From Phlebiopsis flavidoalba (taxonomy: Eukaryota > Basidiomycota > Agaricomycetes > Polyporales > Phanerochaetaceae), in the NCBI GenBank assembly GCA_035772785.1, contig JAOCPU010000008.1:1-64000 (forward strand): a DNA stretch of 64,000 nt. The letters are read 5' to 3'. The position numbers and the translations under genes were made by a program. Below are positions 44,501 through 55,229 of the stretch, one piece after another. Position 1 is the stretch's first letter; each line of letters starts with the position of its first letter. The notes below the pieces were generated by a model. The model saw nothing but the letters and a program-made list of their open reading frames with translations. It did no database searches and was not told where the DNA came from.

Positions 44501-47431
44501 AACACTCGAGAAGGAATGCAAGAATCAAAGTCCCTATGTGATCATCGTCTGTCGCCGGCTCGCAGTCGGCCGACTCAAGTTCTGGAACGCAGGCTGGCGC
44601 GGCCACGACGACGGCACCCGGCGGGACCGCGTTGGACTGCGACTGCGACACCTGCATCGGCGGGCGCGACGAGCGCGAGCTCGCCGACGACGGCTGCGGC
44701 GCCGCACTCGCGGGCGTACTGTGCCGCCCGCGCCGCGCCACATCGTCGCTGGGCGTGCGCCGGTGGTGGTGCCCCGCGCGCGACTCGCTGCCGCCCGCCG
44801 AGCCGTCCGAGCGGCGCTTGGTGCTCTCCGAGGCCGCCGCGCTGCGCACGGGCGACGAGCTGTTGCGAGCGCTGGCCCGCGCCGAGGGGCTGCGCCGTCC
44901 GTACTGCTGCATGAAGTGGGCGGCGTCGGCTCGGGAGGAAGCGGCATGTCGGTTGTACGGCATCGCCGGCATCTGCATCTGCAGCATCGGCATGCCGCCA
45001 TGGTCATGTGTCATTCGGCAGCGGCCATGGGCATGTTCATGCCCACCGGCATCACGGGCATGGGCGGGACTGCTGCGCCCCAGGGGAAGCCGGGCGTGCC
45101 GGGCGCTTGGTAGTACATCGCGGGCGAGTACGAGCCGCCGTCGGACATGACGGATGCGGAGCGGCGGCTTGTCTTGCTCTCGCGGCGCTGGCGGACGTCC
45201 GTGAGCGGGTGTGAGGCCGAGGAGGGCGGGGTCGAGTACATCGACGGCGGGCGCGAGGAGCCGCGGTTGCTGCCCCCGAGTTGCTGCGGGCGATGCTCGG
45301 CGGGCGCGAGCTGCCGGGCGAGGAGTCGGGATAGGGGGGCAGCCAGGCGGGGACTGCTGTTGCCCGACGATCCACCGAGATGGACGTTCGGCGCGAAAGA
45401 CTGCCGTTGTGGCATGGGGAGCTGCCGTGGGACAGGACCTGCGACGATGAGCTGTCGTATCGCGGCCTGTGTACGCAGTAAGTCCGCGTGTCGCCAGACT
45501 CTCCGCCGCGCGTCCCTGTCTCCTTCCCAAGAGACACACCCTCGCCAAGCCGTGCTTACCGGGCACGACACGCTCTGCCGCCACCCTTCTCCTGCCGCCA
45601 GTGCCGCGCCTATCCACAAAGTCCTCTGCGTACATCTGCTTCCTCTTCTGCTCCTCCGCCGCCGCCCGCTCTCGCGGTCCAGCCTCCTGCGCTCCTCCTC
45701 GAGCACGCCTTCGTTCCTCTTCCACACCCGCCTGCGCTCCTCGGGCTTAGCCGCCGCGCCTCGCGTGCATCATCGCGCGCAGCGTCGGCAGGGGCATAAG
45801 CGTGGCGCAGCGGCGGGCACCGACTGGACGCTCACGCGCCGCGCCTTCGTCCGCGGCCAGGAAACGGGCCTTCTTGTCCCTCGCCTGTCGGTGTCGCATG
45901 ACACCTAGTTCCAGCGGTGATGGAGTCGTCCTTCTATCTTACCCTCTGCAAAACGAAACGCAGGCTTCGGCGAGACGGCGGAGAGGGGGGACTGATTGAT
46001 GGAGGCCTCGGCGCGGCGGCGGGGGCTGGCGTGTCTGTGACGGCAACCTTGGTGGCACTTACGACGGGCGTGATGGAGAAGTCGGGGGCGCAGACTGCGC
46101 AGCGGGTTCTGGTATCGTGTCTGTGCTGCCGATGCGAAGGGGTGTGATGGAGCAGACGCAGACTTGTACGCGGCTGGAGTGGAGAAATAGGCCGTGGGTG
46201 AATAAACTCATGTCGTAAGGCAACATACCGTTGTTCGGTTTTGAGAGCGACGGAGCCAACGGGGCGCTGGGGGGAGACAGCGCCGGAGAGGGCGGTACGC
46301 TCGGAGGCAGCAGACTCGACGTCGACGGGACGGTACAACGAAAAACTGTGGCGTCGAGGCCATACTTGATGGCTGGTTGGGGCTTACGGGCGAAGGCAAC
46401 GGCCGATGTCGTCGTAGAGACCCGCGAGGGCTTCGGTGTGTTCCGCGAAAGCCAACGCCTCGACTGCAGAGGACGCAAAGACGCGTTCGACCGCGAAGCT
46501 CGCCGTCGCTTTGTTGGGCCGGCAAGTATACAAAGTACCTGTCCTCGAAGCACGGGCGCTCGGTCCAACGGCGCAGGCCCTGGCTAAAGTGTTGTGCTCG
46601 GGCCGTTTTCGGAATCGCGACATCGTCGAGAACCATCGACCGAGTCTGCGGGAGGTGCGTGCGATTGGCAAAATCCTGCTACGCGCCCCCGTGGGAACGA
46701 TCGAGCTTTCCCAGAAGTTGTTGTCGCAGAACACGAGCATTGCAAGCAGTGTGTCGGGCGGAGCTGGTGCGAGGGATTGCACGAGCGAGGGTACAGTGGT
46801 CCGTTGGGCATCTCGAGCAGCGGCGGAGGCGCATACGGCGGCGAGAGCGCGTTCGCAGTGATAACACGGAAATATTCTGTGGGGGCCAGCGGCGATGGGA
46901 AGGGCCGTCATGCCGACAGGGGCAGCGACGACGGCCTCTTGTTCGTAGACATCGCCTGATTCTGACGATGTTTCTGATACGGGGGCCGACTCGCGAGTGC
47001 CATAGTGTTGCGGCATGTAGGGGCGCGACATCGGTTTGGGCGGTACGGGCGGCAGGGGCAGATGCCATGTCAGAGACCTGCGACAGGCCAGCTCTTGCGG
47101 CCGCCGTGGCCATGCTGGACGATGGAATGATACTTTCCTGGTCGTCACTCGGTGTCCTTGGGCCCCCGCTCGAGGACGAGGCGGAAGATCCGGTTTGGTC
47201 GGGCATGGGCATAGTCGAGACTGGCGGCATGGCGTGCTTGCGGCCTTGGGAAAGCGAACTCTTGGAGAGGCTCCTGAGAAAACTGGCGCGCCCTTTGACG
47301 GGGGCGCAGGGGTCTTGGAGTCGTTGGCGGGCTGTGAACGCTCAGAGTGCCCGGTGTTGTTGACGCGCTGGAGTCCCAGCTTCGGACTTGTCTGACCGCC
47401 TGCCTGTGAAGATGGCAGCGAGGCGACGCAT
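44501..47431 (-). CDS. Large low-complexity Ser/Pro/Arg-rich protein
   Basis: The start at 47429-47431 gives MRRLAAIFTGRRSDKSEAG, a basic amphipathic start. A Ser/Pro-rich region follows (TGSSASSSSGGPRTPSDDQE, 47.19 kb; KPMSRPYMPQHYGTRESAPV, 47.03 kb). A more ordered middle reads VQSLAPAPPDTLLAMLVF (46.77 kb) and SSAVEALAFAEHTEALAGLY then DDIGR (46.46-46.4 kb). Next is a charged helical segment (EEERRRARGGAQEAGPRERA, 45.72 kb) and a long disordered C-terminal half with SRRTSIS, SSRPPSMYSTPPSSASHP (45.25 kb), MSDGGSYSPAMYYQAPGTPG (45.14 kb), Met/Pro repeats (MPVMPVGMNMPMA, 45.05 kb) and STKRRSDGSAGGSESRAG (44.82 kb). I know no function. The end is uncertain (44.33-44.53 kb). Frame changes are frequent in this high-GC stretch. 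Confidence 0.6.
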
Positions 47432-48996
47432 GGCGGGAGGCTAGATGGCGAGGCAAGAAGGAGAGGAGGGTCCTGTAGGCACGTATTACGAGTTGAAGAA
47501 GGTTATGGTAATGAGCATGATCGTGGAAAAGAGGCGAGCCAGAGGATGCAGGGAAGAGGCCTGAGTGTCACGGAGGCGGGGTGGTGGATCAGAGCAGACC
47601 GTTTTGCGGGTGGAGGCGAGGACGTTGGGACCGTGAATCGAGGGCTGGCAGGTCGTGGGGGATGCTGGTGCGCACCCATGAGGATGACGGGGCGTTGCAA
47701 GCCGGCTCGAGGAGGACAACGATCTCAAGAACTCGGTCGAAGCATCGGCTCGACCCCGCAAAAAAAAAACGTTGGTCATTTTGTTTTCGGTATTTGGCCC
47801 GGCCGCGGCGCGGGCCTTATCCCGGGCTTATCGGCCCTGATGTCGGGCACTTTTGTCAGCACGAAATAGGAGTTCCTGGAACGCGTTCACACACGGCGGC
47901 GTTGGTGATATTTTTGTCTCCAAACCGTCCGCCCCCCGCGCTGTTCACACCGTTGCAACGAACAGAGATTTCTGCCCATGGGTCAACACAGTCTATTGCC
48001 TCGTCTCTCCACGGTCTGTCATCTAGCCACTAGAACGCTGCGGCTGTAAGAGCCTCCCCTCGTGCATGCTCTGCGTCCAAGCCAGGAGCACAACGAATGC
48101 TATTCGACGCGTTTACGTCCTGGGCTGTGCCGCTGCGATCTCACGCCCAGGCAATGCGCTGTGCACAACACGCTGCATCGCACCTGATCAGCTTCACTTG
48201 CACACACCCCATCGGCGGCGCAACAGCCGACTGAGCCAGAGTTTGCACAACCCAAGCCCAGATATTTGCGTCCATCCGAAATTGCGAGCGTTGAATAAAA
48301 CGATCCACACCCGCATGTCGCAACCTTCTCCTTCCTGCATCAGTCTGCTGATGGCCTCATACAGTTGCTGGAAATCCGTGCTCGATTTGTCAGGGGCGAT
48401 CACCACGGACGCGTTTGTCCGGCCACCGTTTCCACGACGAACGTCTTTTGTGTGTGCTTTGCATACGCTCCCATCGCCGAATATAAAGACGTCATCTCCC
48501 AAGCGCGTCCAGGCCGGGTCTCCCTCAACGCTTTTGTCTGAGGACGTCGCGCACAAAGGCGTCTCATAGCCTCGTTGCGCCGAGGACGCGAACACAGCGA
48601 ACCATGGACGCAGTGCAGACGTGCAGACGGCCAGGCGCGATGGGCAGCACCGGCGGGTCGTGAAGCCCGGCGGGGCTGGAGTAGAGGGCCACTCGCCCCC
48701 CCGCAGGGCCCGATGGCCTACCTTGCAACGAGGCCGCAGGAAGTACGTCTTCCTCACCAGGACCCCGTCGCACGGCCCGCGCGTCGCCAGCTGCGAGCGG
48801 GCGCATCCCCAAGCCCCCCACTCTTCGGTGCGTCGCAGCCTCATCGCCTAATCAGAGCACTACTCAAAAAAATAGCAAAAACACCCCCGTATAGCCGACA
48901 GAGCTCCTTCACCAGCTTCACGCGCAAAGGGGGGGGAAGGGGGAAACGCCGCAAATTCAAATCAAATTGCGCGACCAACACACCGAGACTCCAAAG
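47432..48996. other. GC-rich region without an identified gene
   Basis: A 217-codon minus-strand frame (48194-48844) stays open but shows no family motif; its central part (TNASVVIAPDKSSTDFQQLY) is the most protein-like. A plus-strand frame overlaps it. The high GC content makes chance open frames likely. The interval 47.5-48.0 kb has an A run (47760-47769) and no supported gene. Confidence 0.35.
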
Positions 48997-49250
48997 ATGG
49001 ACAACCCGCACGACGGCCACTCGCTCGACACGCACTCGATGGAGAGCAGCAGCGAGCGGTCGGGTCCGACCATCGTCCACACCCGGAGCCAAGCAGCGCC
49101 AGCGGCGCCGAGGCGGCGCCGCGCCCGCCCGTCGCGCCCCCGTACGACAACGTCGTCGTCCCCGAGCGGCCCCGCCAATCGACGCTCTCGCGACTGCTTG
49201 CAGCCCTCTTAGGTGCCGGTAGCAGCCCCCAGCATCCCTCCCCACCCTAG
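48997..49250 (+). CDS. Possible small protein, unknown
   Basis: A start at 48997 gives MDNPHDGHSLDTHSMESSSE. After one presumed indel near 49085 the reading continues as PEPSSASGAEAAPRPPVAPP, YDNVVVPERPRQS and a short amphipathic LSRLLAALLGAG, with a stop at 49248-49250. The combined product would be about 84 residues, acidic/His-rich at the start and Pro-rich in the middle. No family recognised. The case rests on residue composition and a plausible YDNVVVPERP segment. Confidence 0.33.
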
Positions 49251-50678
49251 TCCCACGACGTCCCAGCGATCTATCCATCCTCCACGCCTGACCCACACAC
49301 GCGCTTCCTGTACTGTGCACGCTATACTATTATAATTTCGTGATTTCTACAAATGAGTAACCGTTGTGTCCCCAATCACGAGAAACCCGGCGTAACTTAA
49401 CAAGGGGGGATCTAGAGTGTAACACCTTCGCGCAGGAAAGTCGCCTCGCCCCGCCTGAAGGAAAACCGCCACGGCGAAAATCGCGCTCAGGCGCGCCTGC
49501 GGAGCTTGCACAGGCGTCACCGCCGTCACGCGTCGTCGCAAGCGGGGACGCCGCGGGGGCAGCGCGTTCCCCGTCACGCGCAATGCCGCAGCGCCGTAGA
49601 CACGCGTCGCGGCCGAGCGCGAAATCCTCTGGGAGCTGCGCGCGGGGTCTGTCAGCCTTTATTGCGGAGGCGGGCGCACCAGGGCTTCGAAAACGATTTC
49701 TTCTGCGCCGAGGATCCCGAGGAACACGGCGACGACGAGGTCTGGAGCGGGCTGCGGGGAATGTGAAAGGGTGTACAGCGCTGCGCCCGCGAGAACGTCC
49801 CCCGTGATCCTCTAGTTGAACGCCGTTGTCTCCTCATCAGCTGGACCCCCCTATGCGCTTCCTAGCAAAAGTCATCGGCTCGCACCCCTCATTGGCCCGA
49901 TAGTGCACAGAAAGCTGAGGTCTTCTAAGCATATATACTGCCATTGCAAATGCGGGTAGGTGCGCACCATGAGGAAAGACACCGTGTTGAACACAAATGG
50001 GGCGCCGTTCTCGCCAAAGTCCCCGCGCTCGAAATGGAGGGGAGGTTGACGTCAGAATCCTGCTGGAGTTTCGCCTTTGCGGGCGGCGGTTTCCTTGGGC
50101 GAGGCCACGCGGGAGGCAAGGCCTGCGTGGGTGGGTTGGATGTTGATGGTGAAAAAAAAACGAATGAGCAGGGGGGACTTGGAAGTTGGCGTTGGCAATG
50201 GGAAGGAATTTAAATGAAATGTTCGGGTAAGAAGAGCTGAAAAAGGGTATGAAAAAGAAGAAGTGGAAGAAGTTGGTGGCCAGTTCCTCCGCAGATGAAT
50301 GTGTTTTATACCCTCACATGGGCAGTGAGGATTAATACCGGAATCCCAGCGCGGACGAGTCGGCCTGGAGGGCGGTGCGACGAGGCCACTATCCCTTTGA
50401 ATAGTACTCCCGCCAGCTGCGCCATATGGCCCAGCTGTGCGTTCGAAAACGCAACAAGAGGCGGAACAGCGGAAGCAATCCATATTGGAGGCACTGCTGG
50501 GCGACGTTGAGATATCAATGGAGTATATGGGCGTTAGTTTCCGTTTTGTCCAACGTATGTACACAAGTCGGTAGTCCTCGAGCCGACCACTCTGCTGCTG
50601 CAAAAAAATCCAATCAGCACACCTCTCAAAAAAGAGGCGCAGAGCACTCGTACCGTGGCTCCCCCGCCTCCGCCTTCC
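49251..50678. other. Unresolved region, possible minus-strand exons
   Basis: A minus-strand frame near 50518-50306 (PAVPPIWIASAVPPLVAFSN, then AQLGHMAQLAGVLFKG) ends at a possible splice donor and could be an exon. Another near 50040-49950 reads GDFGENGAPFVFNTVSFLMV. I cannot join them into a recognisable protein. GC-rich frames at 49.35-49.85 kb on both strands look like chance openings. Confidence 0.3.
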
Positions 50679-53061
50679 TCACCTCCCTCCACACCTCACC
50701 AGCCTGCGCTCATACCGTTCCACAACAGCAAGGACATAATGCTCGTCCACGGCCCGTCCACCACGCCGCGCGCAGCACGAGCTTCTCAAAATCTTTTTCT
50801 AGGCTGCGGCAGCGCAACCGAGGATGTCCTGGCTGTGGTAGATCAGGTGCGACCTGGCCCGGGCCGGGGATCCGCGGAGCTGTCTCCCGCACGCGCGTCG
50901 CGGGCATCGCTTGTGGGCAGGGGCGGTGGGTGTGGGCGAGGGGTTCCGAGAGGTGAGGCTGAGTCTGGTCGGAGTGGGGGGGAGGGGGGAAAGGTTCGTC
51001 GAGTTACTGGGGTGCTCTGTGGGTTGAAGTTATGTTATGATGGTTGAGTAGTGAGGATGCGGATGAACGCACTGGTCTGGCGGACGCTGGAGAAAGGAGA
51101 AGGGCCTTCTGACAAAAAAGTCGATGTATTTGTCCATGATTGCATCATCGAGGTCGAGACAGGACAGAGTCGCACTGTGTCGTCGAGGTTAATCACTGGG
51201 TCTGCATATGTGGGAAGGCCTTACAGCGCATGGGGAGCAGTGTCAAGAAGACCTTCGTCCACGCTTCGTTCGATGCTGTCGCAGCTTCCACGGCCGCGAG
51301 GTTACTCGACAAGGGTCAGGTAGCGCACAAGCTGGGTCCTCGACAGATTGAGGCGTTCTAGCACACACATCAACATCGTGTCTAAAGCCCCAGATAAACC
51401 ACGCACCTCCGCTTGCCATCCATGCCCATACAACCAACTTCAAAACACCACCAACACCGTCCCCACCAACGCGAATGACCTCCGGCGGCGCATTATCGTA
51501 CTTGGATGGCTCCTTTCCGGGGATCCGCGCATCTTCATGCGTTTCAGCCAGCACGGCGAGAGCGAGTAATGCAGCGTGAGCGTCACGGCGACACGACGCG
51601 CGCGAGCTTCTTGGACAGCACGTTAGAGCGTCGCTGGCGGCCCGGTCTGTGAGCGTCGAACGTGCGCGAGAAGGACAGACACGTACGGGAGCCTTGCAGT
51701 GCTCGGGTCGTACCGCCATAGCAGCGGCGCGGCGTTGTATTCGGGAAGTCATGATGTTTGTAGGAGCGGTAGATGAGTTTGGCTAATCGGGATGTGAGGG
51801 GGTGTAACGTGTAGAGGTGTTGGGGGAAACTATTCTCGGTTCAGTCCGAATGGTCTCCCAATAGTAAAGGTGTGCACACATACCTGGGGAGAAAGAGCTT
51901 TCGTGGTTTGTTTGCAGTGAGTTGTTGCAGCGTCATTGCCTCTGGTTCAGAAGCGTATTGGGTCGAGGAGTATGGGTAGATCATATCTTTCGATGATCCT
52001 GGAAATAGACGTGGGCATCAACGGAATTAAACGCAGTAGCCGAGATACCTCTTAAAGTCCATGTACATGACCGGTAAACGCAGTGTCCAACATGCCAGCA
52101 TTTTAAAACAGCAATATTCCCGGCGGGGGCTGTCATAGGGACGAAACGTCGTCTTCTGCTTCTCCTGCTTGTCGCGGAGACGCGGCTGGGATTCGAGCTC
52201 GTCTTCTTCATCTTCGGAGGAAGAAAGGGCGACGGAATTCTCCCTGAGAAGCCTTTCAAGCTCCGGATCCACGTTCTCCTCTTCCTCAGAGGAAGACGCG
52301 GATACGGACGCGTCGTCGCCCACTTCGCGCTCGGTGCTCCCGTCCCGGCTCGCGGGACGGTCGCCCGCGGGCTGCGGGTTGTGACGCCGGTTCCCGGGGA
52401 TCCCGACTGCGCGTCGGGTGGGGCACCGCCATACTGTGCGACGTGGCGTGGATAATAGGGCTCTGGCGCGGGCGGGGCGGGCAAGGAGGGCAAGGTGCAG
52501 CGCCCAGAGGTCTCTGCAGACGTGCCTGCGTGCGTGCGTGAACGGCCCGCGTGGACCCACAAGCTCAAGCAGGGACATACCTCGAACTCCGCAGGAAGCT
52601 TCCAAGCCGCGATAAGGGCAGCGACCCTGCAGCTCTGAGAAGCAGCTGCAGGCACTGATAGTAGTGGTACCTGGCGCGCCTCCCCGTGGTAGACTAGAAG
52701 AGAGGCGATCAATGCGTCCGCGGCTGGGGACGGCGCGACCGGCAGGAGAAAGCAAAAAAAAAAGCGAGATCAAAACCGGGCACAGACGTTTTGGAGTCCG
52801 CTTTTGCTCTGCCATTCGCGCTTCTTGCGAACGGACTTGAACGCGCGTTTCTTCATCGTATGGGGACCCGAGCTCGCTCACTTCTGTCGTCTCGTTTCTG
52901 TAGCTCTGCCGTTCATTCACGTGGGTTAATCGAGCTGCACGCGCAGGCTGGACACGGCGCACCTGCAGGACATGGCCCTCGCTGCAGGTCACGAGCCCGC
53001 TCGAGGGCTCCTTGCGCCATTGCTTCGAGCCGCAGACGGTGCAGCGGCGGCGAGGCGCCAT
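50679..53061 (-). CDS. RRN7: RNA polymerase I initiation factor RRN7 (TAF1B/TFIIB-like)
   Basis: Rrn7 is the TFIIB-like subunit of core factor and recruits RNA polymerase I to rDNA promoters. The start at 53059-53061 gives the zinc ribbon MAPRRRCTVCGSKQW...TCSEGHVLQ with C7, C10, C26 and H30. After an intron come SYRNETTEVSELG (52.9 kb) and VAALIAAWKLPAEFEVC (52.6 kb). An acidic Ser cluster (SASSSEEEENVDPELERLLR, then SSSEDEEDELESQ, 52.3-52.2 kb) interrupts the cyclin-fold core, which resumes at ACWTLRLPVMYMDFKR (52.1 kb). Downstream pieces are LHPLTSRLAKLIYRSYKHH (51.8 kb), DNAPPEVIRVGGDGVGGVLK (51.47 kb), AAVEAATASNEAWTKVFLTL (51.28 kb, frame-shifted) and DEHYVLAVVERYERRLVR (50.74 kb), with a stop near 50679. 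Many indels occur in the 3' half. It diverges from ERJ5. Confidence 0.88.
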
Positions 53062-53293
53062 CGTGGACGAGTGGGACCAAGACTCTGCGGACGCGGGCGA
53101 TCGCCAGGCAGGCGCATTGGCACGGAACGCCCGCGATTAGATAACCCACGTGGCGAGCCCCGCGCCGCGTCTGGAAGATCGGCGTGCCAGCAGCGACCAC
53201 CACACTCGGTCGCTGGACGTCCACCCTCCTCCTGCCAGCGCAACCCGTAGCGCGATCGTGCAGCGCACACAAAATTCACGCGGTCTCGACACC
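53062..53293. promoter_or_regulatory. Shared upstream region of RRN7 and ERJ5
   Basis: A 232-base GC-rich interval separates the two divergent start codons. No TATA box is seen. The compactness suggests overlapping promoters. Confidence 0.45.
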
Positions 53294-54801
53294 ATGAGAC
53301 TTTTCTCCCTCTTGGCCTGTCTGGCATTATTCTCGTCTCGCTTTGCGGCTGCGTGAGTACCGTACAGCGTACCACTCCTCGGTCCTACCCTTTTGCTGAC
53401 CGCGCGTTGTCTCACCCAGATGGACAAAGGTCGGTCCCGCACGTCACGCCCTGCGCGTATGAGCCTAACAAACCTCCAACGGACGTAGGAGGATTACGAG
53501 ATTTTCGACCTCGTCAGCGCCATAGAAGCGGCCGAGGGTGCGTACCCCGTCCTGTGCTGCTTCCTTGGGGGTTAATGTTAGCACACGTTCGTGTCCGCGC
53601 GTATCCAGGCAAGGGCACCACCTTCTACTCGTGGCTGAATATACCGTCCAGTGCCTCCACCTCCGAGATCTCGCGGGCCTATCGCAAGAAGAGCATCCAG
53701 CTGCATGTATGTCGCCAAAAAGCTTGAAGCTTGTTTCGGACACTCGAGCCTGATCCGTTCTTGCCATCGGTTCTCTCTAGCCCGGACAAGAACCCAGGTG
53801 TAAAGGGTGCCCATGAGCGGTTCGCAAGGCTTGGCGTCGTTTCCAAGATTTCTGAGGGACTCGGAAGGATCGCAAAAGGCACGCCAATGCTCCGTTCCAC
53901 TTTAGTGGATTCTAATGACAAGATAGATACGACTTCTTTTACAAGAATGGTGTCCCCAAATGGCGGGGTACTGGCTACCTATTATTCTAGGTTCCGGCCT
54001 GGGCTTGGGGTAAGTTGCAGCATTCAGCCTGAAGGCTTTTTACTCAGACGACGCCTCGCGCAGTCGGTTTCGTATTCCTGACAATCGTCACCTCTGCCGT
54101 TGCAATATGTTATCACCGAATTAATTACAAGCGTGACCTTCAAAGAGTAGAAAGATACGTCATTGCGCAGGCGAAAAACAGCAGCCTTGGGGCACACAAA
54201 CTGACTCCCGGAGAGGGGCAAAGAAAGAGTGACGACGCTGGTGTGCACCCCTCCGCGAATCCATACTGACTGGATGAATTGTAGGTCAAGTGTCAATCTC
54301 GGTTGGCGCAGCCTCGCTTTGACGAGGATGGCAATGTCATTCACACCCTTTGTCCGGGGGCGGATGGTGGACATGGTCAGTGGACGGGAGCGATGTGTTC
54401 ATCGTATCGTCCGGTCGCGTGACCCGGAAAGATTTTTTCTGATCAGCTGTGGATTTTTAGATCGACGGGGACGGGAGCCTCCTGCCCCTGTCGGACAGTT
54501 CCACCCGCAGCTCCGCCGTCGTGGAGGAGAACCTGCCCTGTGTCCTGGCGTAACGCCACCAGCGACTCTTTACTACGCCAAGGTGCGAGGCGGTGCTTCT
54601 GCGTCGAGCAGCGAGAACCCTGTCGATCAGGAAGACGTGGACGAGAGCGAGACCGCCCTCAGGGGACGGCGTCGGACGCACCTGGCAGTGGGACGGTGAC
54701 TCCGAACAAGCGCAAGTCTCGTGTGACGAACTCGGACGCGCAGCGGTGCAGACATCGATGGCTGGGGGGCGCAGGGCGGAAGGTGGTGAGGAAAAAAGTG
54801 A
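53294..54801 (+). CDS. ERJ5: ER-resident J-domain protein, ERJ5-like
   Basis: ERJ5-type DnaJ proteins sit in the ER membrane and stimulate the Hsp70 BiP during folding. The start at 53294 gives a clear signal peptide, MRLFSLLACLALFSSRFAAA, ending at an intron. After it WTK continues into EDYEIFDLVSAIEAAEG (53.49 kb). The J domain reads GTTFYSWLNIPSSASTSEIS then RAYRKKSIQLH (53.61-53.7 kb); the HPD motif is completed across an intron as PDKNPGVKGAHERFARLG (53.78 kb). YDFFYKNGVPKWRGTGY (53.93 kb) and YYSRFRPGLG (53.98 kb) follow, then a membrane segment and a basic Ser-rich tail. The tail should end VVRKK, with the stop at 54799-54801, if the A run at 54792-54797 is one base too long. Several introns and breaks are present. 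Confidence 0.88.
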
Positions 54802-55229
54802 TGGTAGCCCAGGGTTCTAGGTGCACCGTCTGTGCTCGGTCCCGTAGCCTACCTCTGTACGAGCATTCGTAAATGCGGGGTTGAATATTAGTGGGTGATG
54901 CTAGAGTGCAACGGGGTGTTTCCACGACATTATTGCTCTCCGCCCCCCGGGGGGTATATTCAGCTCTGGAGGGGTAGGGACATAGGCGGGGCCCCGTGTG
55001 GGCCGCCAACACACTGGCTAAAGCAGCCCGACATAGAGTAGCTCTGACAATGGCCAGGGACACGGACGTGGGCCGCGTTGAGATAGACGAGGGTCCCATA
55101 AGACTTATCGCAGGTACCTGGTACAAACAAGGCCAAACATGGTCATGACTTGGATTGGATATTATAGCACCAAACTTTCTCTCCTCCGTCCTCCTCAACC
55201 CTCCAACCACATCCCTGCCCCCATTCCAA
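54802..55229. other. Upstream region of glutamine synthetase
   Basis: No gene seen. CT-rich sequence at 55170-55230 precedes the first coding exon of the next gene and is probably its leader. GATA-like cores are present, as expected by chance and as nitrogen control would predict, but I cannot rank them. Confidence 0.4.

Noticed and set aside
43849..44505. 218-codon minus frame rich in Pro, Ser and Thr
   Set aside because: Low complexity, no start context or homologous motif, and it lies where the 3' flank of the neighbouring gene is expected.
50655..51361. Plus-strand frames with a protein-like end (KKTFVHASFDAVAASTAARL)
   Set aside because: The opposite strand carries RRN7 segments (AAVEAATASNEAWTKVFLTL, VVERYERRLVR) across the same bases, so these are shadows.
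51243..51752. A 169-codon minus frame that looks like a small single-pass membrane protein (VGGVLKLVVWAWMASGGAW)
   Set aside because: Read with frame corrections, the same segment gives VLKLVYGLDGK after APPEV, which fits the C-terminal half of RRN7. It is part of that gene.
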